A stretch of 64,000 nt of DNA from positions 1-64,000 of the IMG/VR virus record IMGVR_UViG_3300042309_002885; one strand, written 5' to 3'. Made by a program: the position numbers and the translations under genes. Below are positions 1-8,100 of the stretch, piece after piece; the stretch's first letter is position 1; each line of letters begins with the position of its first letter. The stretch comes from a virus. The notes below the pieces were generated by a model. That model saw only the letters and a list, made by a program, of their open reading frames with translations, searched no databases and was not told where the DNA came from.

Positions 1-435
1 CTACCAAATATATTCATAAGAATATCTAATACCTTTTGTTTGATTGTTTCTAGATGTGGTCAGGGTAGTTAGTGTGAGACATCTACAGTTGTCTGCTAAC
101 TCTATTGGTATGTTATACCACTCATTAGTATCAGGGCAGTAGACTAAAAACATATCTATTTCTTCTGAACAATATTTTTTATATACAGGTTTACCTTCCT
201 GTGTTTTTCTTCCGTTTTGATGTTTTGTAAATGATATAGATATTCTATCGTTGTAAGTACTAATATATTTTATCTGAACTTTCTTATACACGCCATCAAT
301 ACAAGCAAGGTAATCAACTCTGCTTCCTGAACTAACTGGCTTATAAACGTCTATGTCGCGCTTGATACATTCTAACTCAAATAGCTTTTCAGCTATATCA
401 CCTTTTTTCCTTGAATCTTCTGATCTCTTATCCAT
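1..435 (-). CDS. PD-(D/E)XK family endonuclease, small stand-alone
   Basis: A 144-residue protein that resembles the PDDEXK_5 group of restriction or homing-type endonucleases. Visible core: E16 in the first helix, SSGSRVDY with D41, then the QIK strand (Q54, K56), giving the D...QxK form of the catalytic triad. Expected role is a metal-dependent DNA nuclease, either a free-standing mobile endonuclease or a junction or host-DNA nuclease; the sequence does not decide which. The start at 435 is preceded by GACTAAATA on the same strand, so it belongs to the late-type expression class. The stop lies at the window edge and the ORF is complete. It sits beside two tRNA genes, a common place for mobile endonucleases in phages. 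Confidence 0.65.
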   Translation of the reverse strand: MDKRSEDSRKKGDIAEKLFELECIKRDIDVYKPVSSGSRVDYLACIDGVYKKVQIKYISTYNDRISISFTKHQNGRKTQEGKPVYKKYCSEEIDMFLVYCPDTNEWYNIPIELADNCRCLTLTTLTTSRNNQTKGIRYSYEYIW

Positions 436-440
436 AATAG

Positions 441-449
441 TATTTAGTC
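441..449 (-). promoter_or_regulatory. Late-type promoter element GACTAAATA
   Basis: On the minus strand GACTAAATA begins 14 nt before the nuclease ATG at 435, with no Shine-Dalgarno sequence between. It resembles the T4 late -10 TATAAATA. Confidence 0.6.
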
Positions 450-452
450 CAT

Positions 453-467
453 CCGATACGGTATCGG
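453..467. terminator. Short palindrome CCGATACGGTATCGG
   Basis: A near-perfect 15-nt palindrome between the nuclease gene and the tRNA genes, followed on the plus strand by a T- and A-rich stretch. It could be a weak terminator for incoming plus-strand transcription or a protein-binding site. Confidence 0.3.
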
Positions 468-499
468 GCGGTCTTTTATAAAAAATTGATTTTTTAAAA

Positions 500-522
500 G
501 GAACTAATATATACTATAAATA
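500..522 (+). promoter_or_regulatory. Candidate promoter of the tRNA pair
   Basis: GGAAC at 500-504 is followed by TATAAATA at 515-522, which ends only three bases before the first tRNA acceptor stem. Both halves match elements used elsewhere in the window, but the spacing between them differs from the 18-bp early element. Confidence 0.4.
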
Positions 523-525
523 TAA

Positions 526-604
526 CCGCGAGTGGCTGAGATGAACAAAGCACCTTCTTTATAAGGGGGAATATGTGTGGGTTTGAATCCCACCTCGCGG
601 ACCA
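526..604 (+). tRNA. tRNA of uncertain isotype, anticodon apparently UAU
   Basis: The acceptor stem CCGCGAG pairs perfectly with CTCGCGG and is followed by an encoded ACCA. The T arm GTGGG-TTTGAAT-CCCAC is intact. The D arm is unusual: a three-base stem GCT/AGC and a loop without the conserved GG. The anticodon stem CCTTC/GGGGG (two G-U pairs) gives loop TTTATAA, so anticodon UAU (AUA isoleucine). A shifted pairing would instead give UUA. The variable region is about seven bases, longer than class I. The gene is clear but the isotype is not. Confidence 0.7.
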
Positions 605-607
605 AAT

Positions 608-684
608 GGGAGTGTAGCTCAGCTGGATAGAGCAACAGATTTCTAATCTGTGGGCCGGGGATTCGAATTCCTCCACTCTCACCA
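608..684 (+). tRNA. tRNA-Arg (anticodon UCU)
   Basis: Full cloverleaf: acceptor GGGAGTG/CACTCTC, D stem GCTC/GAGC, anticodon stem ACAGA/TCTGT with loop TTTCTAA (anticodon UCU, reads AGA), T loop TTCGAAT, and encoded CCA. It follows the first tRNA by three bases, so the two are probably one transcript. AGA is frequent in the AT-rich phage genes here, which fits codon supplementation. Confidence 0.9.
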
Positions 685-730
685 TTCTTTCTCTTTAACA
701 TCTGTTACATATATAAATAATGTAACGGTT

Positions 731-1150
731 ATGGCAGATAAAGATCCTTATATATACAGAATACGTACAGTTAATAAAATTGTAGATGGCGACACAATAG
801 ATGCAGATATTGATCTCGGTTTTGATATCTCATTAGCAAAGAGAATAAGATTAGGTAGCGTTGATACTCCCGAGAGTAGAACAACTGATCTAAAAGAAAA
901 GGCTCTTGGCCTAGAGTCAAAGGAGTGGTTAAAGAAGAAGCTTGAAGGCGCTAAGAATGTCCTTATTAAGACCGAGCTTCCTGACTCAACAGAGAAGTAC
1001 GGTAGAATTATCGGACACTTGTTCATTAACGAACAAACAACATCCCTCAATAATCAGATGATCAATGAGGGATATGCTTGGAGATACGATGGTGGTACGA
1101 AAAAGAAAGACTATGCTGAGCTAGAAGCTAAGCGTAATAAGCAGTCTTAA
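731..1150 (+). CDS. Staphylococcal nuclease-like (SNase/TNase) protein
   Basis: A 139-residue single SNase (OB-fold) domain with no signal peptide. Equivalents of the known catalytic residues are visible: VDGDT (D21), IRLGSVDTPE (R40, D45, E48) and KYGR (R92). The family cleaves DNA and RNA with Ca2+; inside an infected cell this could help degrade host nucleic acid. The ATG at 731 is chosen because the domain begins right after it; the longer reading frame from 650 runs through the tRNA-Arg gene. The stop overlaps, tail to tail, the stop of the convergent PEP-CTERM gene. Confidence 0.85.
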   Translation: MADKDPYIYRIRTVNKIVDGDTIDADIDLGFDISLAKRIRLGSVDTPESRTTDLKEKALGLESKEWLKKKLEGAKNVLIKTELPDSTEKYGRIIGHLFINEQTTSLNNQMINEGYAWRYDGGTKKKDYAELEAKRNKQS

Positions 1151-1833
1151 TTTCTGCGTCTTATAATTAACAGAGCAGCTAATCCTAGAGGTAAAAGCAT
1201 TGAGGTGCTTATTTCTGGTATAGCAGGTTGTCCTATAATAACACCTTCAACATTAGGAGCTGATTCGTTAATGTAGAATGCATCCATTCCAAAGCAGAAT
1301 GCTCCTTCACCGTATATACGGAATAGATCTACATTATCAAACTCATTATTTAAAATGATATTTGACACCTCACTAATGCCCCAGTCTTCGATTGGTAGTA
1401 GGTATGAAGCTGTTACTGCAGATCCATTACGGTATCCTTGAACATAGATATGCTCGTCACCAGTAGCATGTCCACCACCGTGTGCTGTGTTAGAGGTAAT
1501 GATGAAGTAGTTAAGATCAAACGTAGTGCCGTCTACGCTGCTTATATCAATTGATGTTAATCCACTCGTCCAGTGACCGTGAATAACATCATTGGATGAT
1601 CCATAATAGTTGCCGATAGTCTGTGGAAAGTAGCTACCAGATGATACTACATAGTTCAATTGAAACCCGCTCTCAACATAAGAAGCTATGTTATAGAAGG
1701 TATCTGTTTCAGAAGTAACATGTGGAATGTTATCAGCATCTATTGCAGTACCTCCTGTGAAGGTTATGACTGTTGCTTTTGCACTGAACATCATCAATGC
1801 ACCGATTAGTGTTGCTAGTATTGTTTTTTTCAT
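1147..1833 (-). CDS. Secreted PEP-CTERM-anchored protein
   Basis: A 228-residue protein with an N-terminal Sec signal (MKKTILATLIGALMMFSAKA) and a C-terminal tripartite signal: PEIS, a hydrophobic helix MLLPLGLAALLII, and the basic tail RRRN. This is the PEP-CTERM architecture recognised by exosortases in some Gram-negative bacteria; phage genes of this kind are rare as far as I know. The middle is rich in G, S, T and N, with no family recognised, and looks like an extracellular beta-rich domain. It is the last gene of a minus-strand operon; its ATG overlaps the upstream TGA (ATGA). A host-acquired moron altering the cell surface is a reasonable inference. Confidence 0.75.
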   Translation of the reverse strand: MKKTILATLIGALMMFSAKATVITFTGGTAIDADNIPHVTSETDTFYNIASYVESGFQLNYVVSSGSYFPQTIGNYYGSSNDVIHGHWTSGLTSIDISSVDGTTFDLNYFIITSNTAHGGGHATGDEHIYVQGYRNGSAVTASYLLPIEDWGISEVSNIILNNEFDNVDLFRIYGEGAFCFGMDAFYINESAPNVEGVIIGQPAIPEISTSMLLPLGLAALLIIRRRN

Positions 1834-2009
1834 TTTTTGAATCTCTTTCCGAGAGTGGTTAAGCCTTTGATGGCTGATTGTAAAAGTTTACCAAGCTTGC
1901 TATCCTTAGGAACAAAGCATGCTAGTGTTGAAAGTATGCCAACTATTGCTACAGATAAATCGATAGCTTGTTGCTGTACCGGTTCGAGAGCTTTTATTAT
2001 TGCATCCAT
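1830..2009 (-). CDS. Small putative membrane protein
   Basis: A 59-residue ORF, MDAIIKALEPVQQQAIDL onward, with one hydrophobic stretch (about residues 17-36, SVAIVGILSTLACF) and a strongly basic C-terminal tail (KGLTTLGKRFKK). Its stop overlaps the start of the PEP-CTERM gene and its start lies two bases after the upstream stop, so translational coupling is likely. Size and layout are holin-like, but no holin family is recognised and no endolysin gene is adjacent. Confidence 0.6.
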   Translation of the reverse strand: MDAIIKALEPVQQQAIDLSVAIVGILSTLACFVPKDSKLGKLLQSAIKGLTTLGKRFKK

Positions 2010-2011
2010 GT

Positions 2012-2635
2012 TTATTCGGGTAATGGGTTTGTATTGGTTGTATCAGGTGGCACTATCGGTGCTTCAAACGGACTAGGTTCAGAATTATTATCAGGTGTAG
2101 GCGTATTGTTGCTTTCTGTCTCGTTTTGAGATTGACTTGAAGACGGGTCACCTACTATAAAGTTTTTAATTGTTGTTAGGATAGGAAATTCCTTTTCTAG
2201 CACTGCATAGACCACAGCTCCGTTTTTATAGACGACCTGGCTTTGAGCATATGCAGCTGTACTCATAGCTATAATACCGGCTAAGCCAATTACTTTTAAT
2301 TGATTGCGTAGGTACTCTCTATAAGATTTCTTACCCTGTCTGGTGTTCTGGAGCTTTTGAAACTTCTCATCGCTTATAACAGGCTCTTCTTTCTCTTCTT
2401 GAGGTACTTCTTCTTTAGACTCTTCTTCTTTTGTCTCGTCTTTAGCTTCCTCTTTAGACTCTTCCTCTTTAGGTTTTTCTTCTTTACAGGGACAGGGAGG
2501 ATTTCTACATTCTTCTAACTGCTTGAGTAGCAACAAAGCAGCATCACGAGCTTTTGTTTCAAGCTCTGTTCTTGTGCAGTATTCTCTAATAAACTGCTCA
2601 GTTATTTCTAAATTTTGCTTATTTTTATCGTTCAT
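2012..2635 (-). CDS. Acidic membrane protein with KEE-rich region
   Basis: 207 residues in three parts: an N-terminal segment with the cluster NPPCPCK (about 46-52), an extremely acidic Lys-Glu region (about 53-92), a hydrophobic segment VIGLAGIIAMSTAAYAQS (about 115-132) after a basic stretch, then a Ser/Pro/Asn-rich tail. This suggests a cytoplasmic charged domain and an exported tail. No family recognised. First gene of the operon with the 59-residue protein and the PEP-CTERM protein; its likely promoter is in the inverted repeat at 2660-2697. Confidence 0.6.
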   Translation of the reverse strand: MNDKNKQNLEITEQFIREYCTRTELETKARDAALLLLKQLEECRNPPCPCKEEKPKEEESKEEAKDETKEEESKEEVPQEEKEEPVISDEKFQKLQNTRQGKKSYREYLRNQLKVIGLAGIIAMSTAAYAQSQVVYKNGAVVYAVLEKEFPILTTIKNFIVGDPSSSQSQNETESNNTPTPDNNSEPSPFEAPIVPPDTTNTNPLPE

Positions 2636-2659
2636 TTTGAATAATAACCCTGGTACATT

Positions 2660-2697
2660 ATTATTTATGAAAAAACAGTTGATTTTTCATAAATAAT
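2660..2697. promoter_or_regulatory. Perfect inverted repeat carrying two divergent CATAAATAAT boxes
   Basis: Arms 2660-2674 and 2683-2697 are 15-bp perfect inverted copies (ATTATTTATGAAAAA) around an 8-nt spacer. Each arm contains CATAAATAAT, close to the T4 late -10, pointing outward. The minus-strand copy lies upstream of the gene starting at 2635. It may instead act as a bidirectional terminator or operator. Confidence 0.5.
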
Positions 2698-2726
2698 GCC
2701 TATATAGGCTTCTGTTTGCTCTCAAA

Positions 2727-2744
2727 GGAACTCTAATATAATTA
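2727..2744 (+). promoter_or_regulatory. Early-type element GGAACTCTAATATAATTA
   Basis: Starts 21 nt before the ATG at 2748. First clear copy in the window of the repeated GGAAC-N5-TATAAT element. Confidence 0.7.
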
Positions 2745-2747
2745 GGT

Positions 2748-2957
2748 ATGCCTAGAAATAACTCCTATATTCTGCTCGTTGATTGGAGCAATGGATCAAC
2801 AGAATACATTGAAAGTCGAACGAAAGACATACATACTAAACGTCTCAATGCATTGCGTCAAACTGCTGATGTTGAATACATTCGTGTCTTAGAGAATCCT
2901 AAGCAATCATACATGTGGAGTAATCCTAATTGCTCCCCTGAAGAGAGCTGGATTTAA
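2748..2957 (+). CDS. Small hypothetical protein
   Basis: 69 residues, no family recognised. The N-terminal half (SYILLVDWSNGSTEYIES) looks like a small alpha/beta fold similar in style to other one-domain proteins of the early cassette. Start fixed by the early element and by the downstream gene's own promoter. Confidence 0.6.
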   Translation: MPRNNSYILLVDWSNGSTEYIESRTKDIHTKRLNALRQTADVEYIRVLENPKQSYMWSNPNCSPEESWI

Positions 2958-2959
2958 TA

Positions 2960-2977
2960 GGAACTACTCTATAATAA
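2960..2977 (+). promoter_or_regulatory. Early-type element GGAACTACTCTATAATAA
   Basis: Starts 22 nt before the ATG at 2982, just after the stop of the preceding gene. Confidence 0.6.
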
Positions 2978-2981
2978 CTAT

Positions 2982-3152
2982 ATGACAGTCCAATTAATTA
3001 TTAATTATCTTTTTTACTCCGCTCTCTGCCTAACGTTGCCGTATGTATGCGTGAAAGCGTATTTTTCTGCAAAGAACCGAAGAGTGAAAGTAGCTGCTGT
3101 TACAGCTTTTCTTTCCTTTCTATACCTCGGACTTTACTGCATGACCTATTAA
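2982..3152 (+). CDS. Small membrane protein (two hydrophobic segments)
   Basis: A 56-residue ORF with hydrophobic stretches at about 4-27 and 38-54 separated by a short basic loop (AKNRRVK), the shape of a two-helix inner-membrane hairpin. No family recognised. Confidence 0.5.
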   Translation: MTVQLIINYLFYSALCLTLPYVCVKAYFSAKNRRVKVAAVTAFLSFLYLGLYCMTY

Positions 3153-3156
3153 ATTT

Positions 3157-3315
3157 ATGGAACCAAAAGATACATCAAAAAGACATTTTTACATCTCGCT
3201 AGTTAAATCGCTTTTTAGGATTGCTGCAGGTACTGCACTAATCTTCGGATGCGTAATTGGTGCAGGAGCACTTCTAGTAATTGCTGAAGTTCTCGGTATT
3301 GCAGAAGAACTATAA
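3157..3315 (+). CDS. Small single-pass membrane protein
   Basis: A 52-residue ORF: charged start (MEPKDTSKRH) then a long Gly/Ala-rich hydrophobic segment (IAAGTALIFGCVIGAGALLV). It begins four bases after the previous stop, so probably co-expressed with the two-helix protein upstream. Confidence 0.5.
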   Translation: MEPKDTSKRHFYISLVKSLFRIAAGTALIFGCVIGAGALLVIAEVLGIAEEL

Positions 3316-3331
3316 CAAAGTTAATAGATTT

Positions 3332-3391
3332 ATGAAAAAGACACTAACGCTAATTGCTGCATGTCTTTTCGTCGAGCTGCTTAAATATTAA
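3332..3391 (+). pseudogene. Possible remnant of a lipoprotein gene
   Basis: A 19-residue ORF starting MKKTLTLIAACLF, which has the form of a lipoprotein signal peptide with a lipobox-like cysteine, and then stops. It lies directly before the large glycosyltransferase block and may be the 5' end of a gene cut by that block's acquisition. It could also be a leader peptide or chance. Confidence 0.3.
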
Positions 3392-3425
3392 TAATATTGT
3401 GGAAGCTTCTAAACATAAAATATAC

Positions 3426-5087
3426 ATGTCTTTTTGGACTGGTGCTAATCAGGGTGATGGTGCTTTTTCTGATAAATATAATAATACTTACAGAAATAAA
3501 ATTGCAGCCGAACTTACTTTAAAGTCTATTGAATCTATTAAAGCAGCTTACGGTGAGATAAATTTAATAACAGATAACAAGGGTGCTGAGATTTTTGGAT
3601 GTTATGATTGGACGACAATAGATACATCACTCGAGCAACTACCGAAAGAATACGGCGAGGTTTGGAGCTTAGGAAAGCTTAAAGCGTTTAATATTATTGC
3701 AAATAAAGGCGAACCGTTTTTTCATTTTGATCATGATGTATTTATAAACAAACGATTACCGCCTGAGATTGAATCAGCAGGTGTAGTTTTTCAGTCTCCA
3801 GAATATATTTATTCTAAATATCATTACGACTTACCGCTGTTTATTCGTGGTGGTGTATGCCCGCATAGATTAATACCTGATAATTTTACATCAGTAAATG
3901 ATACTGGAGATATAACTCGTGATATTGTTGCATTTAACTGTGGTGTGGTAGGTGGTTTAGATGTAGATTTTTTTAAATTTTATTCTCACACAGCTCTCGA
4001 AATGGTGCTACACCCAGCAAATGCAAAATTGTGGCTAACGCCGAATAGTGTTTGGATGGCGGAGAGACCTAAGACATTCATGTCATGGACAAAAGCGGTG
4101 TTAGCTGAGCAATATCATGCTGCGGTTACCTGCAATTATCTTAATATTACTCCTACGTTCGTCGTTCCCCAGCCATATGATCAAACTAAAATGATTCGTG
4201 ATTGGGAGACAGGCATCGAGCGCTTTAATTATGTACATTTATTTGGAGGGTTTAAGTCTCGCCTTAATATAGATCGCATTTTAAACCCAAACTCCATAGT
4301 ACGTAACTACCCAATTATGCACCATTGTGGTACCCCCAATACAATCTGTGCAGTGTTAATAGATTATCCAGAGAGTGAATCATTTTTAAAAAATAATATT
4401 AAACAACTTGAAGGTAAGACTTTTAATATTGACACTATTAAAAGTAAAAATGATATATCTTTTGCTGCAACATTTATACAATCACTAAAGATTTTTTTTA
4501 ACAGTTCTCGAGATACGCTTTTTTTAGTAGATGGTGGTGTAGTTATTGATGATTGGGATGCTCTTGTTTGTAGGGGAGAGTTTTATAGAACTGCTTATGC
4601 GTATGGTATATTCTCGGTTACGACTGAGTGTGAAATTCGCGCAGGCTTTAATATTACGAATCAGGTCAATGCTCTAAACGAGAGAAATAACAACATTGAG
4701 GTTGCAACTGCTGCGCAGCCCCGTTGCACGTTTTTTTCGTATCATGTGCTTAGATTGTTTGCAGATTTGTATGATTTAGAAGCTAACCCTATAGAGGATA
4801 TGTATAGTGTATTGATTACACTATGCGCTATATCTTTATATCTTGAACTGCCAATTATTATTGATAAAACGCAGGTAAAGCTACCACACCGTGTTGATAG
4901 CTTTATTGGTGATTTAGGACAATGCACTTATACGCCAATAATTGCGGATCAGAAAATTACACGAATAGCGCAATTAATACACGATACACGCACTACAAAA
5001 AGCGATACAGCTATTGATGCTGCTAAAAAGCATGAGAAGCGTGTTGAAATAGTTTCTAAATTGTGTAGAGCGTCTGGTATTTTGTAG
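3426..5087 (+). CDS. Large glycosyltransferase-like protein (DUF6734-like N-terminus)
   Basis: About 553 residues from the ATG at 3426 (IYMSFWTGANQGDG); a longer frame from 3354 is open but its first residues look non-coding. The N-terminal 300 residues look like a GT-A fold transferase of the DUF6734 type: SFWTG start, ITDNKGAEIF, and an FHFDHDVF metal-binding DxD-like motif. The C-terminal part (about 300-553) is a second alpha/beta region with LVDGGVVIDDWD. It probably transfers sugar onto a phage or host surface component. The gene is AT-rich and followed at 33 bp by a still larger glycosyltransferase, suggesting import as one block. Confidence 0.6.
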   Translation: MSFWTGANQGDGAFSDKYNNTYRNKIAAELTLKSIESIKAAYGEINLITDNKGAEIFGCYDWTTIDTSLEQLPKEYGEVWSLGKLKAFNIIANKGEPFFHFDHDVFINKRLPPEIESAGVVFQSPEYIYSKYHYDLPLFIRGGVCPHRLIPDNFTSVNDTGDITRDIVAFNCGVVGGLDVDFFKFYSHTALEMVLHPANAKLWLTPNSVWMAERPKTFMSWTKAVLAEQYHAAVTCNYLNITPTFVVPQPYDQTKMIRDWETGIERFNYVHLFGGFKSRLNIDRILNPNSIVRNYPIMHHCGTPNTICAVLIDYPESESFLKNNIKQLEGKTFNIDTIKSKNDISFAATFIQSLKIFFNSSRDTLFLVDGGVVIDDWDALVCRGEFYRTAYAYGIFSVTTECEIRAGFNITNQVNALNERNNNIEVATAAQPRCTFFSYHVLRLFADLYDLEANPIEDMYSVLITLCAISLYLELPIIIDKTQVKLPHRVDSFIGDLGQCTYTPIIADQKITRIAQLIHDTRTTKSDTAIDAAKKHEKRVEIVSKLCRASGIL

Positions 5088-5119
5088 ATTTTCTTTTATT
5101 GTTGTTTATAATTATTGCA

Positions 5120-8100
5120 ATGAAAAACAGTATACCTGTCTATTGCATTAATCTTAAACGCGCTACAGAAAGGAGAGAATATATACAGAGCGAGTGGATT
5201 GAAAAGCGTAACATAAATGTTGTGTTTTTTGAAGGTTATGATATGCAATATGCTGATAAGGATACTCTGCCAGAGCCTTATCGCAGCAACCTTAAAAACG
5301 TTGGCCATTCTTTGACAGAGGCTATACGTGGAGGTTATACAGAGGGTAGATGGCCGCAACAAAACATGAAGTTGGGACCTATTTGCTGCACTATTTCCCA
5401 TTGTCAGTTATTAGAGCGGTTAATAGCTGATAATATAGAAGAAGCTGTAATATTAGAGGATGATGCTATACCTTTATTTGAGACACGGGAAGAGTTTTTT
5501 AATGCTCTTGAGATGTGCAAAAAGGAGATGGTTAACGTCGAGGTATTACTGTTACACAAATATAGCACATCTTCTTGTAGGGAGTTAAAAGTAAAGGAAG
5601 AAAAAAATAACTATAAGGTACTCAGTGAGGGTATAACATGTACACAGGCTATATATTACACACGACAGGGTATGTTAGATGCTTTAAAAGATGCGTCTAA
5701 GTTTATTGCACCTATGGATTGGACTTGGGATATTAGTATATGCAGAAGGGGAGCTCTAGCTCTAATTAATAAACCGCTTACAAAACACTCATCTGGCGGT
5801 ACAACTTATTTGTGTCAATCAGGACCACGTATGTTTATAAGCGGGAGCAAAAAAGATAGTTTAATGAAGCTATTTGAAAAATATCAAGCTCCTCATATAA
5901 GCGTTTACCCATTTTATAACACGCAGGGACTTACACTTGATCAGCACTTTTTAAGATTTTATAAAAAAAATATTGAACGATTTGATAAGCTAAAATATGT
6001 TTTCATACCTGTGTGCTGGACGGATCTATACTGTAAAGCAAACTACCTGGAATTGTATGAAGAACTTCAAACGCTGATAACTAAGACGCTAATACACGAC
6101 GAGCTTAATAATGTTCAGTATTTTACCTTAACGCAACACGACGACGGTATTAAGCAACAATTACCACTAGGTACGGTTATATTCGGTGCTGGTAGCTGTG
6201 GTGTAAATACCGTGCATATTCCTCTTATATGTAATAAAACAATAACTGATAGTCTTGTTTTTAAATCCCTCGAACGAGAGTATAAAAAAGATATCTTTTG
6301 TAGTTTTGTAGGTAGTATAACTCACCCTATTCGCGAGACCATTTTTAAAAGATATGAGAGTAACGAGGCTTATAAATTTCATACCAAGACTTGGAGTCAG
6401 CAATGCCCTTTAGAGAAGCAAAAAGAATTTATTAGTATTACGCGTAGGAGTAAATTTACACTATGCCCGCGAGGCTATGGTGTAACAAGCTTTAGATTAT
6501 ATGAAGCAATGCAACTAGGTTCAGTTCCTGTTTATATTTACGATACACCACACCTGCCTTTTTCAGATCTAATAGACTGGAAAAAAATATGCGTTCTTAT
6601 TCATACTAGCCAGGTCGACGAACTCGATAATATTTTAAGATCCATTTCAGATAGCGATTACAATAATATGTTGAGCGCTATTAACGATACATGTATTAAG
6701 TACTTTAATATAGAATACACTTTTGAGTATATGTTAAAGTATCTTGAAGAGTCAAACAAAGTTATACCTGTAGAAGCTGACTATAATGATACAAATATAT
6801 CCTTGACTATTATTACAGCGCTACATCACAAAGATAAAAATATAGGTATAACAGCAAGATCGATTATACCATATCTTAATAATAATTTTAAATGGATAAT
6901 AAAATTTTCAAAAAATGAACTAAGCGAGGAATTAATCGAGCTTGCTAATATAGAACATATTACCGTTATGGGTAACGAGGACAAGTCATTATATGATGGG
7001 CTGAATCAAGCTTTAGCTGTGACCACAACACCGTATTTTCTTGTTCTAGGATCAGGCGATACGATTTGCACTGATGTTTTACAGCAATTAAAAACTAGTG
7101 TAAAACAAAAACCGCAAGCAAATAGTTTTTATTTTGCTGTTAGACATCGCGTAAGTGGTGAAGTTATATTGCCGAATATGTTCGATCAAATTAAAAAGGT
7201 ACAACCGTGCTGTCACCAGGGCGCCATTATGGAGACGCAAAAAGCCCTTATATTAGAGGGATTTGATACTAGATATGAAATTGCAAGCGATTTGGATCTA
7301 ATAATTAAGTATACAGGGAAATATAAAACATTTTTTACAACGGATACAATTATAGCAGAATTTTATGGCGAAGGTGTTTCGGAGCGAAACTTAATTGAAA
7401 GCCTTTTAGAGAATCAGCTCATTAGACATAGATTATTACGTGGTAGTAGTGTAGCAGATATTAATGAGATAGATCTCATTATTAACAAATTCGTTTCTCT
7501 AAAAACTTTTGTTGAGAGTAAGCAAGATAGACCCCTTAAAGGACTTGATCTTACCGAACCAACAAAAATATATACCGTAAGCTCACCAACACACGATACG
7601 TTCTTACCTTGGTTATATACGATAAAAGATGTCTACCCTAATATAGTTATAGATGTATTATATATTGATCAATTATCAGAAAGCGGCGCTTTTTATAAAA
7701 ATGGTTGGTATGAAGCAACATTAGCTAAACTAGAAGCAATTACAAAAATATTGAATAACACTGATAACAGTCTTTTTATTTTTTCGGACACTGATGTGCA
7801 GTTTTTTAAACCGTTTCATAGTATTATTAATAACTTACTACTTACTAACGATATTGTGTTTCAGAACGACTACGACTCATTACAATGCACTGGATTTTTC
7901 GCATGCAGGCAAACACCTTTAATTAAAGACCTTTTCAATAAAGCATTATGGTTACTTAAAAAAAGAAAAAACAACATTTCTGACGATCAGGTCGCAATGC
8001 ATGAAGCGCTAAAGCGATTCCCTCAAATAAAACATGCTATGTTACCAAGGGAGTTTTTCACATATGGGTCTTTTCGTAAAAAAGAAATATGGTCAGGTAT

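Noticed and set aside
494-701. Minus-strand ORFs across the tRNA genes
   Set aside because: They are antisense to two well-folded tRNA genes.
650-730. Longer start for the SNase gene
   Set aside because: The extra 27 codons run through the tRNA-Arg gene; the SNase domain starts right after ATG 731.
1837-2076. 79-codon plus-strand ORF
   Set aside because: Antisense to the coupled 59-residue gene, which is supported by overlaps with both neighbours.
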